Below, one piece after another: positions 6,360-12,479 of a stretch of DNA of 21,096 nucleotides (position 1 is the stretch's first letter; the number at the start of each line of letters is the position of its first letter). The translations under genes and the position numbers were made by a program. Source of the stretch: Oscillospiraceae bacterium (GTDB taxonomy: Bacteria > Bacillota > Clostridia > Oscillospirales > Oscillospiraceae); contig JAEDLP010000019.1 of assembly GCA_016295225.1 (NCBI GenBank), positions 1 to 21,096 on the forward strand, written 5' to 3'. The notes below the pieces were generated by a model that saw only the letters and a list, made by a program, of their open reading frames with translations, was not told the origin of the DNA and did not search any database.

Positions 6360-6388
6360 ATAATACTACGAATTAGATGAGATTGCAA
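6360..6388 (-). promoter_or_regulatory. Promoter of the SCP2-like/ADH/ALDH operon
   Basis: On the minus strand TTGCAA (complement of 6383-6388), a 17-base spacer and TATTAT (complement of 6360-6365). The leader to the first ATG is about 40 bases. Spacing is ideal, the -35 matches 4 of 6. Confidence 0.6.
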
Positions 6389-6434
6389 GGGAAAGAGGAA
6401 AGGGTTTTCATCACTACCCCCAGGGCAGAAATAG

Positions 6435-6707
6435 TATCAGATCAGTCCATTGCTCAGCTTTACGGGGACAACTGCAAATTGCTCGGTGGCTGTTCGAGGA
6501 GAAGATAGCACGGATGCGATCTCAATTACAGCCAAGCTGTACCAGGGAGGCACTCTGCTGAAGACCTAGAAGAAAAACGGCACGGGCTATGTCAAGCTGA
6601 GTGAGTCCACCACGGTGACGAGAGGGTTGGCGTATATCTTGGAGACCACCGTAACCATCAACGGAGTCAAGCAGTATGTCCCGTTGGTCAACAAGCCGTG
6701 TATGTAA
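6435..6707 (+). pseudogene. Decayed small beta-rich protein gene, plus strand
   Basis: In one frame this stretch reads as plausible protein: ISPLLSFTGTTANCSVAV, then ISITAKLYQGGTLLKT, a TAG at 6567-6569, then KKNGTGYVKLSESTTVTRG and TTVTINGVKQYV, ending at TAA 6705. Thr/Ser/Gly-rich alternating strands with one Cys near each end resemble small secreted beta-sandwich proteins of gut Clostridia (memory, family not named with confidence). There is no start codon or signal peptide: TAG at 6432 closes the frame, and coding-like sequence just upstream (PRAEIVSDQ) continues in another frame, indicating a frameshift. A plus-strand terminator at 6987-7020 is still intact. Read as a pseudogene; the promoter and N-terminus have been lost, perhaps to the neighbouring operon promoter. 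Confidence 0.6.
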
Positions 6708-6728
6708 CGATGGTAGGAAGACACACTT

Positions 6729-6932
6729 ATGTTTAACGTCGTGACGGATACCCAGGACACCTTTTGTCTGTCTGTTTTTCCGGATACCCAGGAGCAAACG
6801 GAGGAACCGGAAGAGACCATGCACTATTTCTTCCCCAAGGGAGATTTGTTCTAGGATATCTTCTTCCAGAAGGGAGGAATTCCGGAAACCGAGAAGCAGG
6901 TGATCCTGGACAGCTTTGCTCTGGCATCGTGA
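6729..6932 (+). pseudogene. Second decayed open frame, plus strand
   Basis: In the same frame as the preceding fragment, ATG 6729 opens MFNVVTDTQDTFCLSVFPD, an acidic stretch QEQTEEPEETMHYFFPKGD, an in-frame TAG at 6852-6854, then DIFFQKGGIPETEKQVILD and TGA at 6930. The residue mix after the TAG stays protein-like, so this looks like a coding remnant with a point nonsense change. No family is recognised and there is no clear ribosome site. It may be the tail of the same locus as the preceding fragment or a separate small gene. Confidence 0.35.
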
Positions 6933-6986
6933 TTTTCCCCAAATGGTTGTCCCGTTAGGATGCCGGAGGTAGGAGAATAATCTTGA

Positions 6987-7020
6987 AATACCGGGGCGGC
7001 GCAGGCCGCCCTGGTATTTT
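6987..7020 (+). terminator. Plus-strand terminator after the decayed unit
   Basis: A 14-bp stem (6987-7000 with 7005-7018, one G-U pair) with loop GCAG, running into TTTT at 7017-7020. It lies 55 bases beyond the second remnant and ahead of the promoter at 7063, so it once ended the plus-strand unit. Confidence 0.75.
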
Positions 7021-7062
7021 GCAGGGAGAACCGGCATGGCTTGCTGAGAAATGTCCGGCGGC

Positions 7063-7091
7063 TTGCGCTGGGGCCGTCGATATTGTATCAT
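7063..7091 (+). promoter_or_regulatory. Possible promoter of the dehydratase-like gene
   Basis: TTGCGC (7063-7068), a 17-base spacer and TATCAT (7086-7091), about 38 bases before the ATG at 7129. The -10 is good, the -35 matches only at TTG. Confidence 0.5.
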
Positions 7092-7128
7092 AATACCGAT
7101 AGCAAACCACGGGAAAGGGAGGGCGCCT

Positions 7129-8328
7129 ATGTACCGGATTGAAGAAAACAGACAGGAGGGGCAGACCATCCTCCTGATCCCCGCCATGCTGGACGATCAC
7201 TTCCCCCTCCTGCGCTATGCCTTTTTCTCCCGGCGGTACTACCCGGTGATTTTGGAAAACCGCCGGGGGGTGGTGGACGCCGGCCTGCGGCACGGCCACA
7301 ACGACATGTGCTACCCCTTCCACCTCTGCCTGGGCCAGTATCTGCAAGCCCTGGGATCCGGGGACTACGACCTGGAGAACACCGCCCTGCTGATGCCCTC
7401 GGCGGGGGACGCCTGCCGGGGGTCCAACTTCACCAGCCTGGTTCGCAAGGCTTTAAAAGAGGCGGGGTATCCCCAGGTGGAGGTCCTGTCTCTGAACGTC
7501 AAGGGGCTGGAAAAGGACCAGGCCCTGGTCCTGGAGCCCCACATGGTCTGGCGGGCCCTGTTCGCCCTGTATTACGGGGATATCCTGATGCTCCTGACCC
7601 AGCAGGTCCGGCCCTATGAGGAGGAGCCCGGCGCGGCCAACGCCTGCCGGGCCAGGTGGACTGAGGCGCTTTCCCGGGACATAAAAACGGGCCAGGGTCT
7701 GACCCTGGGACGGATGAAAGGCAATTTTCGCAGCATCGCCGCCGACTTCGCCGCCATTCCCCGGCGGCGGGAGACCAGGAAGCGGGTGGCCCTGGTGGGG
7801 GAGCTGTACACCAAATACTGCGCCCTGGGCAACTGGGACATGGTGGCCTTCCTGGAAGAGGAGGGCTGCGAGGCGGTGGTGAACGGTTTCTCCTGGTACG
7901 TCCTTTACTATGTGGACAATCAACTGGCCGCCAACCGGGGGCTCCGCCGGGTTCTGTGGCAGGGCATCGACCGGTTTCTGTCCTCCCTCCAGGGGCGCAT
8001 GGTGTCGGCAATCCGGGACCATGGGTTCCGGTGCCTGGAACCCTTCCCGGTCTTCAAAGAGAATGCCTGGGCCTACCTGAGCCGAGAACTCCAGGTGGCC
8101 GACGGATGGCTCATGGGCGGGGAGATCGTGGGCCACATCCAAAGCGGCTGTTACCGGGTTCTGGCCGCCCAGCCCTTCGGCTGCCTGCCCAGCCATGTCT
8201 GCGGCCGGGGGCAGTACGCCGCCCTGGCCCGGAAATTTCCTGAGGCCCGGGTGGTCAGCGTGGATCTGGATTCCAGCGGGACCCCGTCCCAGGTGTACAA
8301 CCGGGTCAAAATGCTCATAGAAGGATAA
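7129..8328 (+). CDS. Stand-alone 2-hydroxyacyl-CoA dehydratase/activase C-terminal-type protein (HgdB-like)
   Basis: 399 aa. Resembles the 2-hydroxyglutaryl-CoA dehydratase D-component-like region found at the C-terminus of large acyl-CoA dehydratase activases. Conserved blocks are MCYPFHLCLGQ (60-70), MPSAGDACRGSNF (89-101), ALVGELYTKYCALGNWDM (221-238), QPFGCLPSHVCGRG (348-361) and VSVDLDSSGTP (377-387). Cys61, Cys67, Cys96, Cys352 and Cys358 are candidates for Fe-S or redox roles. The ASKHA ATPase half (which would start with a GIDxGSTTTK-like motif) is absent, and no activase gene is in the window. ATG 7129 is chosen for the AAAGGGAGG just upstream; an upstream in-frame ATG at 7051 precedes the promoter -10. 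Monocistronic. Its true reaction is unknown; family members outside amino-acid fermentation are uncharacterised. Confidence 0.82.
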   Translation: MYRIEENRQEGQTILLIPAMLDDHFPLLRYAFFSRRYYPVILENRRGVVDAGLRHGHNDMCYPFHLCLGQYLQALGSGDYDLENTALLMPSAGDACRGSNFTSLVRKALKEAGYPQVEVLSLNVKGLEKDQALVLEPHMVWRALFALYYGDILMLLTQQVRPYEEEPGAANACRARWTEALSRDIKTGQGLTLGRMKGNFRSIAADFAAIPRRRETRKRVALVGELYTKYCALGNWDMVAFLEEEGCEAVVNGFSWYVLYYVDNQLAANRGLRRVLWQGIDRFLSSLQGRMVSAIRDHGFRCLEPFPVFKENAWAYLSRELQVADGWLMGGEIVGHIQSGCYRVLAAQPFGCLPSHVCGRGQYAALARKFPEARVVSVDLDSSGTPSQVYNRVKMLIEG

Positions 8329-8362
8329 ACCGCCCTCGGAACCATCGTTCCGGGGGCGGTTT
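8327..8362. terminator. Bidirectional terminator between convergent genes
   Basis: A 16-bp stem (8327-8342 with 8347-8362, one G-U pair) with loop CATC. The stem begins in the dehydratase-like stop codon and ends in TTT. It lies between that gene and the converging UspA gene that stops at 8371, so it can serve both. Confidence 0.75.
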
Positions 8363-8370
8363 GCGTGGGT

Positions 8371-8763
8371 TCAGTTTTTATCCTCGTGCATCACCAGCAC
8401 ATCCAGGTAGGGGACCTCCCGGACGATGTAGGAGGCCACGGAGCCCAGTTTGTGCTGGGAGCTGCGGCTGGCCCGGGTCATGAGGATGGCGTCGTAAAAG
8501 CCGTTTTCCGCGAAGCGGACGATCTCCGGCCCGGGGAACCCCTGGCGGATGGCGGTCTTTACCCGGTACTCCTTCAGCAGGTTGGCCCAGGAGTCCAGCT
8601 CCTCCTGGGTTTTCCGCTTCTGGTCGTGGTCCAGGCGAAGCTCTCCGGGGAGGACGGTGAGAATGGTGATCTCGACCTCCTCCGGCCGGTAAAATTGCTT
8701 GGCCATCTGGATGGAGCGAAGGCTGCGGATGCTGCCGTCGATGGGCAGCAGGATCTTTTTCAT
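8371..8763 (-). CDS. Universal stress protein A family, paralogue 1
   Basis: 130-aa UspA-fold cytoplasmic protein. It starts MKKILLPIDGS, the typical first strand and Asp of the nucleotide site. Near the C-terminus MTRASRSSQHKLGSV replaces the usual G-2x-G-9x-G(S/T) ATP motif: the first glycines are missing and the loop is about two residues short, so ATP binding is doubtful. ATG 8763 is chosen because GGAGGAGGT lies 9 bases upstream; a GTG three codons earlier abuts it. Last of three tandem paralogues (22 bases after paralogue 2), sharing their promoter at 9727-9755. Probably a stress- or growth-phase-linked binding protein; the specific role is unknown. Confidence 0.9.
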   Translation of the reverse strand: MKKILLPIDGSIRSLRSIQMAKQFYRPEEVEITILTVLPGELRLDHDQKRKTQEELDSWANLLKEYRVKTAIRQGFPGPEIVRFAENGFYDAILMTRASRSSQHKLGSVASYIVREVPYLDVLVMHEDKN

Positions 8764-8785
8764 GGTGTGCACACCTCCTCCGGGG

Positions 8786-9193
8786 TCAGACGTTGTCCTC
8801 CCTCATGATGAAGAGATCCAGGAAGGGGGCGTTCTTCACGATGTAGTTGGCCACGGAGCCCATCTTCTGGAGGAAACCCCGGGTGGCGCGGGTCATGCAG
8901 AGGGAGTCGAAACCCTCTTCCTGGGCAAATTTTACGATCTCCGGGCCGGGGGTCCCCTTCCGCAGGGCGGTGGTCACCTGGTAGCCCGGCAGCATGTTGA
9001 TGAAGGCGTCCAGCTCCTTCAGGGCTGCGTCATCGGTTCGGGCTATGCCCAGTTGGGCCTCCATGCTCAGGGGGTTGGGCAGGACCATCAGGATGGTCAC
9101 GGATACCTGGTCCGGAGAAAACGTCTTTTTCACCATGTCGATGGTGCGGAGGCTGCGGGAACTTCCGTCCAGGGGAAGCAGCAGTTTTTTCAT
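8786..9193 (-). CDS. Universal stress protein A family, paralogue 2
   Basis: 135 aa, UspA fold throughout, with MKKLLLPLDGSSRSLRTID at the N-terminus and CMTRATRGFLQKMGSVANY towards the C-terminus. As in its two neighbours, the loop is RATRG-type instead of GSRG, with a short run before GS. Middle differs from the paralogues (NPLSMEAQLGIARTDDAA). The start is ATG 9193 with AAGGAGGT 7 bases upstream; the frame is open 36 codons further but without a ribosome site. It follows paralogue 3 after a gap holding a 12-bp hairpin, so it may be expressed at a lower level than paralogue 3. Confidence 0.9.
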   Translation of the reverse strand: MKKLLLPLDGSSRSLRTIDMVKKTFSPDQVSVTILMVLPNPLSMEAQLGIARTDDAALKELDAFINMLPGYQVTTALRKGTPGPEIVKFAQEEGFDSLCMTRATRGFLQKMGSVANYIVKNAPFLDLFIMREDNV

Positions 9194-9233
9194 GGGATCG
9201 ACCTCCTTATAACGGGTGAGCGGATGGAACGAA

Positions 9234-9260
9234 AGGAGGAAAGGCAAAGCCTTTCCTCCT
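9234..9260 (-). terminator. Hairpin between UspA paralogues 3 and 2, possible weak terminator
   Basis: A perfect 12-bp stem (9234-9245 with 9249-9260) with a 3-base loop, starting 12 bases downstream of the paralogue 3 stop at 9273. On the minus strand it is followed by TTTCGTT, a poor U tract. It probably acts as an attenuator or mRNA-processing/stability hairpin, not a full stop. Confidence 0.55.
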
Positions 9261-9272
9261 GATAGGATATGA

Positions 9273-9686
9273 TTATTCGTCGTCTTCCTCACGCATGACA
9301 AAGACGTCCAGGAAGGAAGCGTTTTTCACGATGTAGGTGGCGACAGAGCCTAATTTGCGGATGGGACCGCGGCTGGAACGGGTCATAATGATCTCGTCGG
9401 CTTCGATCTCCCGGGCGTACTCCACCAGCTCCACGCCGGGGGCGCTGCCCAGCAGGACCTGGGTCTGCACGTTGTAGCCGGGGAGCATTTCTGCCACAGC
9501 GTTCAGTTCAGGGCGGGCCTGTTCTGCGCGGTGCTTGATCTCCTCCATGGAGTTGATGTAGAGCTGTGCGCCGATGACCTTTGCAATGTAGATCTCGCAT
9601 TCCTCGGGCTTGCAGATCTGCTTGACCATTTCTACAGTGCGGATAGAACGCTTGCTGCCGTCAATAGGTAACAAAACTTTCTTCAT
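9273..9686 (-). CDS. Universal stress protein A family, paralogue 3 (promoter-proximal)
   Basis: 137 aa, UspA fold. MKKVLLPIDGSKRSIRTVE at the N-terminus, MTRSSRGPIRKLGSVATYI near the C-terminus and a final acidic MREEDDE. It is the first gene after a strong promoter (9727-9755) and has a classic AAAGGAGGT 7 bases upstream of ATG 9686. Its codon choice looks more adapted to high expression than that of its two paralogues. The same shortened glycine loop occurs in all three, so it arose before the duplications. The three probably form dimers or hetero-oligomers (family knowledge); ligand unknown. Confidence 0.9.
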   Translation of the reverse strand: MKKVLLPIDGSKRSIRTVEMVKQICKPEECEIYIAKVIGAQLYINSMEEIKHRAEQARPELNAVAEMLPGYNVQTQVLLGSAPGVELVEYAREIEADEIIMTRSSRGPIRKLGSVATYIVKNASFLDVFVMREEDDE

Positions 9687-9726
9687 AAGAACGACCTCCT
9701 TTGTGCAATTCTTACTTCTCACCTGT

Positions 9727-9755
9727 ATTGTACCACGGATAAAAAACTATGTCAA
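9727..9755 (-). promoter_or_regulatory. Strong sigma-A promoter of the UspA cluster
   Basis: On the minus strand a perfect TTGACA (complement of 9750-9755), a 17-base spacer and TACAAT (complement of 9727-9732). The leader to the first ATG is about 35 bases. It is the closest to consensus of the promoters seen here. Confidence 0.85.
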
Positions 9756-9769
9756 ATGGGTCTTTGCAA

Positions 9770-10669
9770 TTACTCTTCTCCGTGGATGATGGTGTAGGCG
9801 TTGTGAATGGCCGCGATCTCGGCGGTCTGATGGACGCCGCCGGCTTCCCCGTCCAGGGTCCAGGCCAGGCCCTCCTCCGCGGTGATGGTTACCTTGGGGG
9901 TGGAGAAGGAGGTGATGATGGAGCTGAGGACGGAGGGGTCCCCGGTGAGGACCGCCCGGCTGAATTCCTCCACGGTCTTGACCTCCCGGATGGGGGAGAT
10001 GAGAGTGACCTCCAGCAGGCCGTCGGAGAGGTCGGGGTTTCCCGGGGGGAAGTTCCGCACCCCGCCCACGGAGGTGGTGTTGCTCACCATGCCGTAGAGG
10101 AAATCGCCCTCGATGACCTCATCGTCGTACTCCACCTTGATGTGGTGGGGCTTGATGGAGGTGAGGGCCTTAGCCCCCTCCAGCAGGTAGGCGTTGTAGC
10201 CCAAAACGTTTTTGATTTTCTGTGGGGTGGTGTAGGACACCTCGGCAAAGGCGCCAAAGGCGGCCACGTAGAGGAAATTCCTCCCGTTGAAGCTGCCTAG
10301 ATCGTGGGTCTGTGGCACGCCGGTGACGGCGGTGGCGGCCAGTTCCGGGAGCTTGTCCGAGGGAAGGTTCAGGTTCCTGGAGAAATCGTTGGTGGTACCC
10401 ACGGGGATGTAGCCGATGATGGGGGGATTTTCCGTGCGGCGGACCCCGGAGATGGCTTCGCTGAGGGTGCCGTCTCCTCCGGCTACCACCACCTGGTCGA
10501 AGTCATGGCCCCAGCGGACGATGGCGTCCCCTGCGTCTCCCTGGTACTGGGTGGGGTAGGCGGTGACCAGACAGTTTTTCTCCACCATGGCATTGATCAT
10601 GTCGGACAGGCCGGCCCAGGTCTTGTTTTTGCCGGCGTGCCGGTTGTAGATGAAAAGTACGCGTTTCAT
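9770..10669 (-). CDS. Diacylglycerol kinase family lipid kinase
   Basis: 299-aa cytosolic/peripheral membrane kinase of the DagK/YegS family, which phosphorylates diacylglycerol or a related lipid. FIYNRHAGK (6-14) is the start of the catalytic domain; VVAGGDGTLSEA (61-72) is the nucleotide-binding GGDGT motif; IPVGTTNDFSRNL (88-100) is the second conserved block; GNPDLSDGLLEV in the C-terminal half is also typical. ATG 10669 is chosen because GGAGG lies 5 bases upstream; an ATG five codons earlier would include that site. Its promoter overlaps that of the divergent ylmH-type gene. Substrate is probably diacylglycerol from lipoteichoic-acid turnover, but the family also includes other lipid kinases, so the symbol is left blank. 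Confidence 0.92.
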   Translation of the reverse strand: MKRVLFIYNRHAGKNKTWAGLSDMINAMVEKNCLVTAYPTQYQGDAGDAIVRWGHDFDQVVVAGGDGTLSEAISGVRRTENPPIIGYIPVGTTNDFSRNLNLPSDKLPELAATAVTGVPQTHDLGSFNGRNFLYVAAFGAFAEVSYTTPQKIKNVLGYNAYLLEGAKALTSIKPHHIKVEYDDEVIEGDFLYGMVSNTTSVGGVRNFPPGNPDLSDGLLEVTLISPIREVKTVEEFSRAVLTGDPSVLSSIITSFSTPKVTITAEEGLAWTLDGEAGGVHQTAEIAAIHNAYTIIHGEE

Positions 10670-10738
10670 AGCAGCCTCCATTATTTCACGGTACTGGCTT
10701 CGACTGGAAATGATGTCCTTAGTTACGAAAGCGTTACT

Positions 10739-10767
10739 ATTATAGTCTGAATCTTTCCCGTTGACAA
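10739..10767 (-). promoter_or_regulatory. Promoter of the lipid kinase gene
   Basis: On the minus strand TTGTCA (complement of 10762-10767), a 17-base spacer and a perfect TATAAT (complement of 10739-10744). The -35 shares bases with the -35 of the opposing promoter. Confidence 0.8.
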
Positions 10768-10790
10768 TAGACACTATGACAGGATATACT
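10761..10790 (+). promoter_or_regulatory. Promoter of the ylmH-DUF896-tautomerase unit
   Basis: A perfect TTGACA (10761-10766), an 18-base spacer and TATACT (10785-10790). It predicts a start near 10797 and a leader of about 33 bases to the GTG at 10830. It overlaps the opposing lipid kinase -35 almost completely. Confidence 0.75.
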
Positions 10791-10829
10791 AAACTTTACA
10801 AAAAGTTTGTAAGGGGAGGGAGGGCTTCC

Positions 10830-11627
10830 GTGAACAAGCGAGAACTGCTGGACAAGTTTGCCCGGGACGGAGACCATCGGCTGCTGCTGGCCCGGGTCCT
10901 GGACCAACAGCAGCGGGCCGAGCAGCGGGGCGTACCCACCCACACCGGGTTCCTGTCTCCGGCGGAGCAGGCCCAGAGCGCCGACCTGCTCATGGCGGCG
11001 GCCCCCAGGCAGGGGGTTTTATTCGGGGGCTACCCCGAGGCCGAGCGGAAATTGTGGGCCTTCCTCCCGGACTGGCTGGAGGAGGAGACCTGGCGGGAGG
11101 GGGAGGACTGCCCCGTCTGTGCCCTCCAGGTGAAGGTCCACGACAGCGCCAACCTGACCCACCGGGATTACCTGGGTTCCCTCATGGGCCTGGGGCTCAC
11201 CCGGGAGAAGATCGGGGATATCCTCCTCACCGGGGAGGGCGCCCAGGTGCTGGTCCTGCGGGAGACGCTGCCCATCCTCCTCTCCCAGTGGGAGAAGGTG
11301 GGGCGATACCCGGTGAAGCTCAGGGAGATCCCTCTGTCGGATCTGACCCCCTCCCAGGGAGAGGTGAAGAAGATCCGGGCCACCGTGGCCACCCTGCGGC
11401 TGGACGCGGTGCTGGCGGCCGGGTTTTCCGTCCCCCGCAGCCGGGCTGCCGACCTGATCCGGGGCGGCCGGGTGATGGTGAACCACCGTCCCTGCGAGAA
11501 GGCCGACAAGATTGTGGAGGCCGGCGATGTGCTCACCTGCCGGGGGTTGGGGAAATGCGTTCTCACCCAGGTGGGCGGGACCTCCCGGCGGGGCCGCACC
11601 ATTCTGGAGCTAGACCGGTATATTTAA
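10830..11627 (+). CDS. ylmH: YlmH-type S4-domain RNA-binding protein
   Basis: 265 aa, matching YlmH (about 257 aa). The family block HRDYLGSLMGLGLTREKIGD (111-130) is present, and the C-terminal S4 RNA-binding domain spans about 189-240 (RLDAVLAAGF, RSRAADLIRGGRVMVN). YlmH proteins bind the large ribosomal subunit and have been tied to handling of stalled ribosomes (established knowledge). GTG 10830 is chosen since GGGAGGGAGGG lies just upstream and the predicted RNA start (about 10797) is after the upstream TTG. Usually it lies in the sepF-divIVA cell-division cluster; here it is detached and leads a unit with a DUF896 gene (22 bases later) and a tautomerase-fold gene. Confidence 0.92.
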   Translation: MNKRELLDKFARDGDHRLLLARVLDQQQRAEQRGVPTHTGFLSPAEQAQSADLLMAAAPRQGVLFGGYPEAERKLWAFLPDWLEEETWREGEDCPVCALQVKVHDSANLTHRDYLGSLMGLGLTREKIGDILLTGEGAQVLVLRETLPILLSQWEKVGRYPVKLREIPLSDLTPSQGEVKKIRATVATLRLDAVLAAGFSVPRSRAADLIRGGRVMVNHRPCEKADKIVEAGDVLTCRGLGKCVLTQVGGTSRRGRTILELDRYI

Positions 11628-11649
11628 TGGTTTCGAAAGGAAGAAGGAT

Positions 11650-11868
11650 ATGACCGAAGAGAAGATCGCCCGCATCAATGAGCTGGCACGCAAGGGCAAA
11701 ACCGTGGGTCTGACCCCCGAGGAGAAGGTGGAGCAGGCTGCCCTCCGAAAGGAGTACCTGGCCGCCATCCGCAAGAGCCTGGAGGCCCAGCTGGATAACA
11801 TCTATATCCTGGAGGAAGACGGCTCTGAGACCAAACTCATCAAGAAGGAACAGGAACCCCTGTCTTAA
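11650..11868 (+). CDS. DUF896 (YnzC-type) small protein
   Basis: 72 aa, typical of the family. The signature MTEEKIARINELARKGKTVG, then LTPEEKVEQAALRKEYLAAIR, forms the two-helix DUF896 core (residues 1-43). The tail (NIYILEEDGSETKLIKK) is variable in the family. AAGGAAGAAGGA precedes the ATG. It follows ylmH by 22 bases in the same unit. DUF896 members are small cytosolic proteins of unclear function; B. subtilis YneA/YnzC neighbourhoods hint at SOS-related roles in some, which nothing here supports. Confidence 0.92.
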   Translation: MTEEKIARINELARKGKTVGLTPEEKVEQAALRKEYLAAIRKSLEAQLDNIYILEEDGSETKLIKKEQEPLS

Positions 11869-11920
11869 TTGTGTAAGATTTCGCCCAATGGGTGAAGAAA
11901 ATAAAAGGAGGAAACGACCA

Positions 11921-12286
11921 ATGCCCAGCATGTATGTCAACGTGTCCAAGATGGACCAGGAGAAGAAGAACCTTCTGGCGGAGAAGCTGTACGACGCAGC
12001 CTTCCCCGTTCTGAAGGCCCCCCACATTTACACCTTCGTGAAGGAGTACGAGACCCTGTACGAGAACGGCAAGCCCCTGGCCGACCAGAAGATGGTGGTG
12101 GTCAACATCGAGGCCGGCCCCACCAAGGAAGAGAAGGTCAACACCCTGGCAGAGAATATGCTGGGGGCTGTGAAGGAAGTCTTGGGCGAGGACAAGAACC
12201 TCACCGTGGTCTTCCACGACAACGGCCTGGACCGCATCGCCATCGGCGGCAAGACCATCGCAACCTCTATGGCGGCAAAGAAGTAA
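11921..12286 (+). CDS. Tautomerase-superfamily protein, two fused 4-OT-like units
   Basis: 121 aa, about twice a 4-oxalocrotonate tautomerase subunit. Unit 1 (2-43) starts with Pro2, the catalytic base once Met is removed (MPSMYVNVSK). Unit 2 (about 57-117) starts KMVVVNIEAGPTKEEK and ends LDRIAIGGKTIA, matching the 4-OT C-terminal hairpin IGG, but has no proline at its start. The fold is inferred from this beta-alpha-beta repeat; substrate unknown. ATG 11921 is chosen for AAAGGAGG about 8 bases upstream; an earlier ATG (11888) would add 11 Lys/Arg-rich residues and remove Pro from the N-terminus. A 7-bp hairpin (11880-11896) lies before it. Codon use is that of a highly expressed gene. Last gene of its unit; the repeat just after it supplies the terminator. 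Confidence 0.72.
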   Translation: MPSMYVNVSKMDQEKKNLLAEKLYDAAFPVLKAPHIYTFVKEYETLYENGKPLADQKMVVVNIEAGPTKEEKVNTLAENMLGAVKEVLGEDKNLTVVFHDNGLDRIAIGGKTIATSMAAKK

Positions 12287-12287
12287 C

Positions 12288-12447
12288 AAAAAGGCTCCCT
12301 CTGATGAGGGAGCTGGCACGACGAAGTCGTGACTGAGGGAGAGATAAGCAGAGTGGAAGGGGATTGCGGCCCTTCACGCTGGAATATCTCTCCCTCCGTC
12401 TTCGCCCTGCGGGCGAATCCACCTCCCTCCTCAGAGGGAGGCTTTTT
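12288..12447. repeat. 160-bp MITE-like element with terminal inverted repeats and outward-facing terminators
   Basis: Ends 12288-12312 and 12423-12447 are 25-bp inverted repeats matching at 23 positions. Each end is itself a hairpin: on the plus strand CCTCCCTC/GAGGGAGG (12422-12441) followed by TTTTT, and on the minus strand CTCCCTC/GAGGGAG (complement of 12295-12312) followed by TTTTT. Inside are GAGGGAGAGATA/TATCTCTCCCTC 12-bp arms and short hairpins (CACGAC/GTCGTG, TTCGCCC/GGGCGAA). It starts 2 bases after the tautomerase stop in a convergent gap. From memory, such CTCCCTC-ended repeats recur in gut Clostridia genomes. No transposase or clear target duplication seen. Confidence 0.8.
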
Positions 12448-12479
12448 ATTTTGTGTATCCTGCGCATGTTATCCAGAGA

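Noticed and set aside
6567..6854. Possible amber read-through (two in-frame TAG codons, while every complete gene in the window ends in TAA or TGA)
   Set aside because: The same locus also has a TAA between the two parts followed by another TAG, a frameshift and no start codon or signal peptide. Decay explains this more simply than recoding, and few TAG stops is common in such genomes.
6522..7187. A 221-codon minus-strand open frame over the decayed locus
   Set aside because: Low-complexity, basic, no ribosome site or family resemblance, and it runs across the plus-strand terminator and promoter. The plus-strand frame is the one with protein-like sequence.
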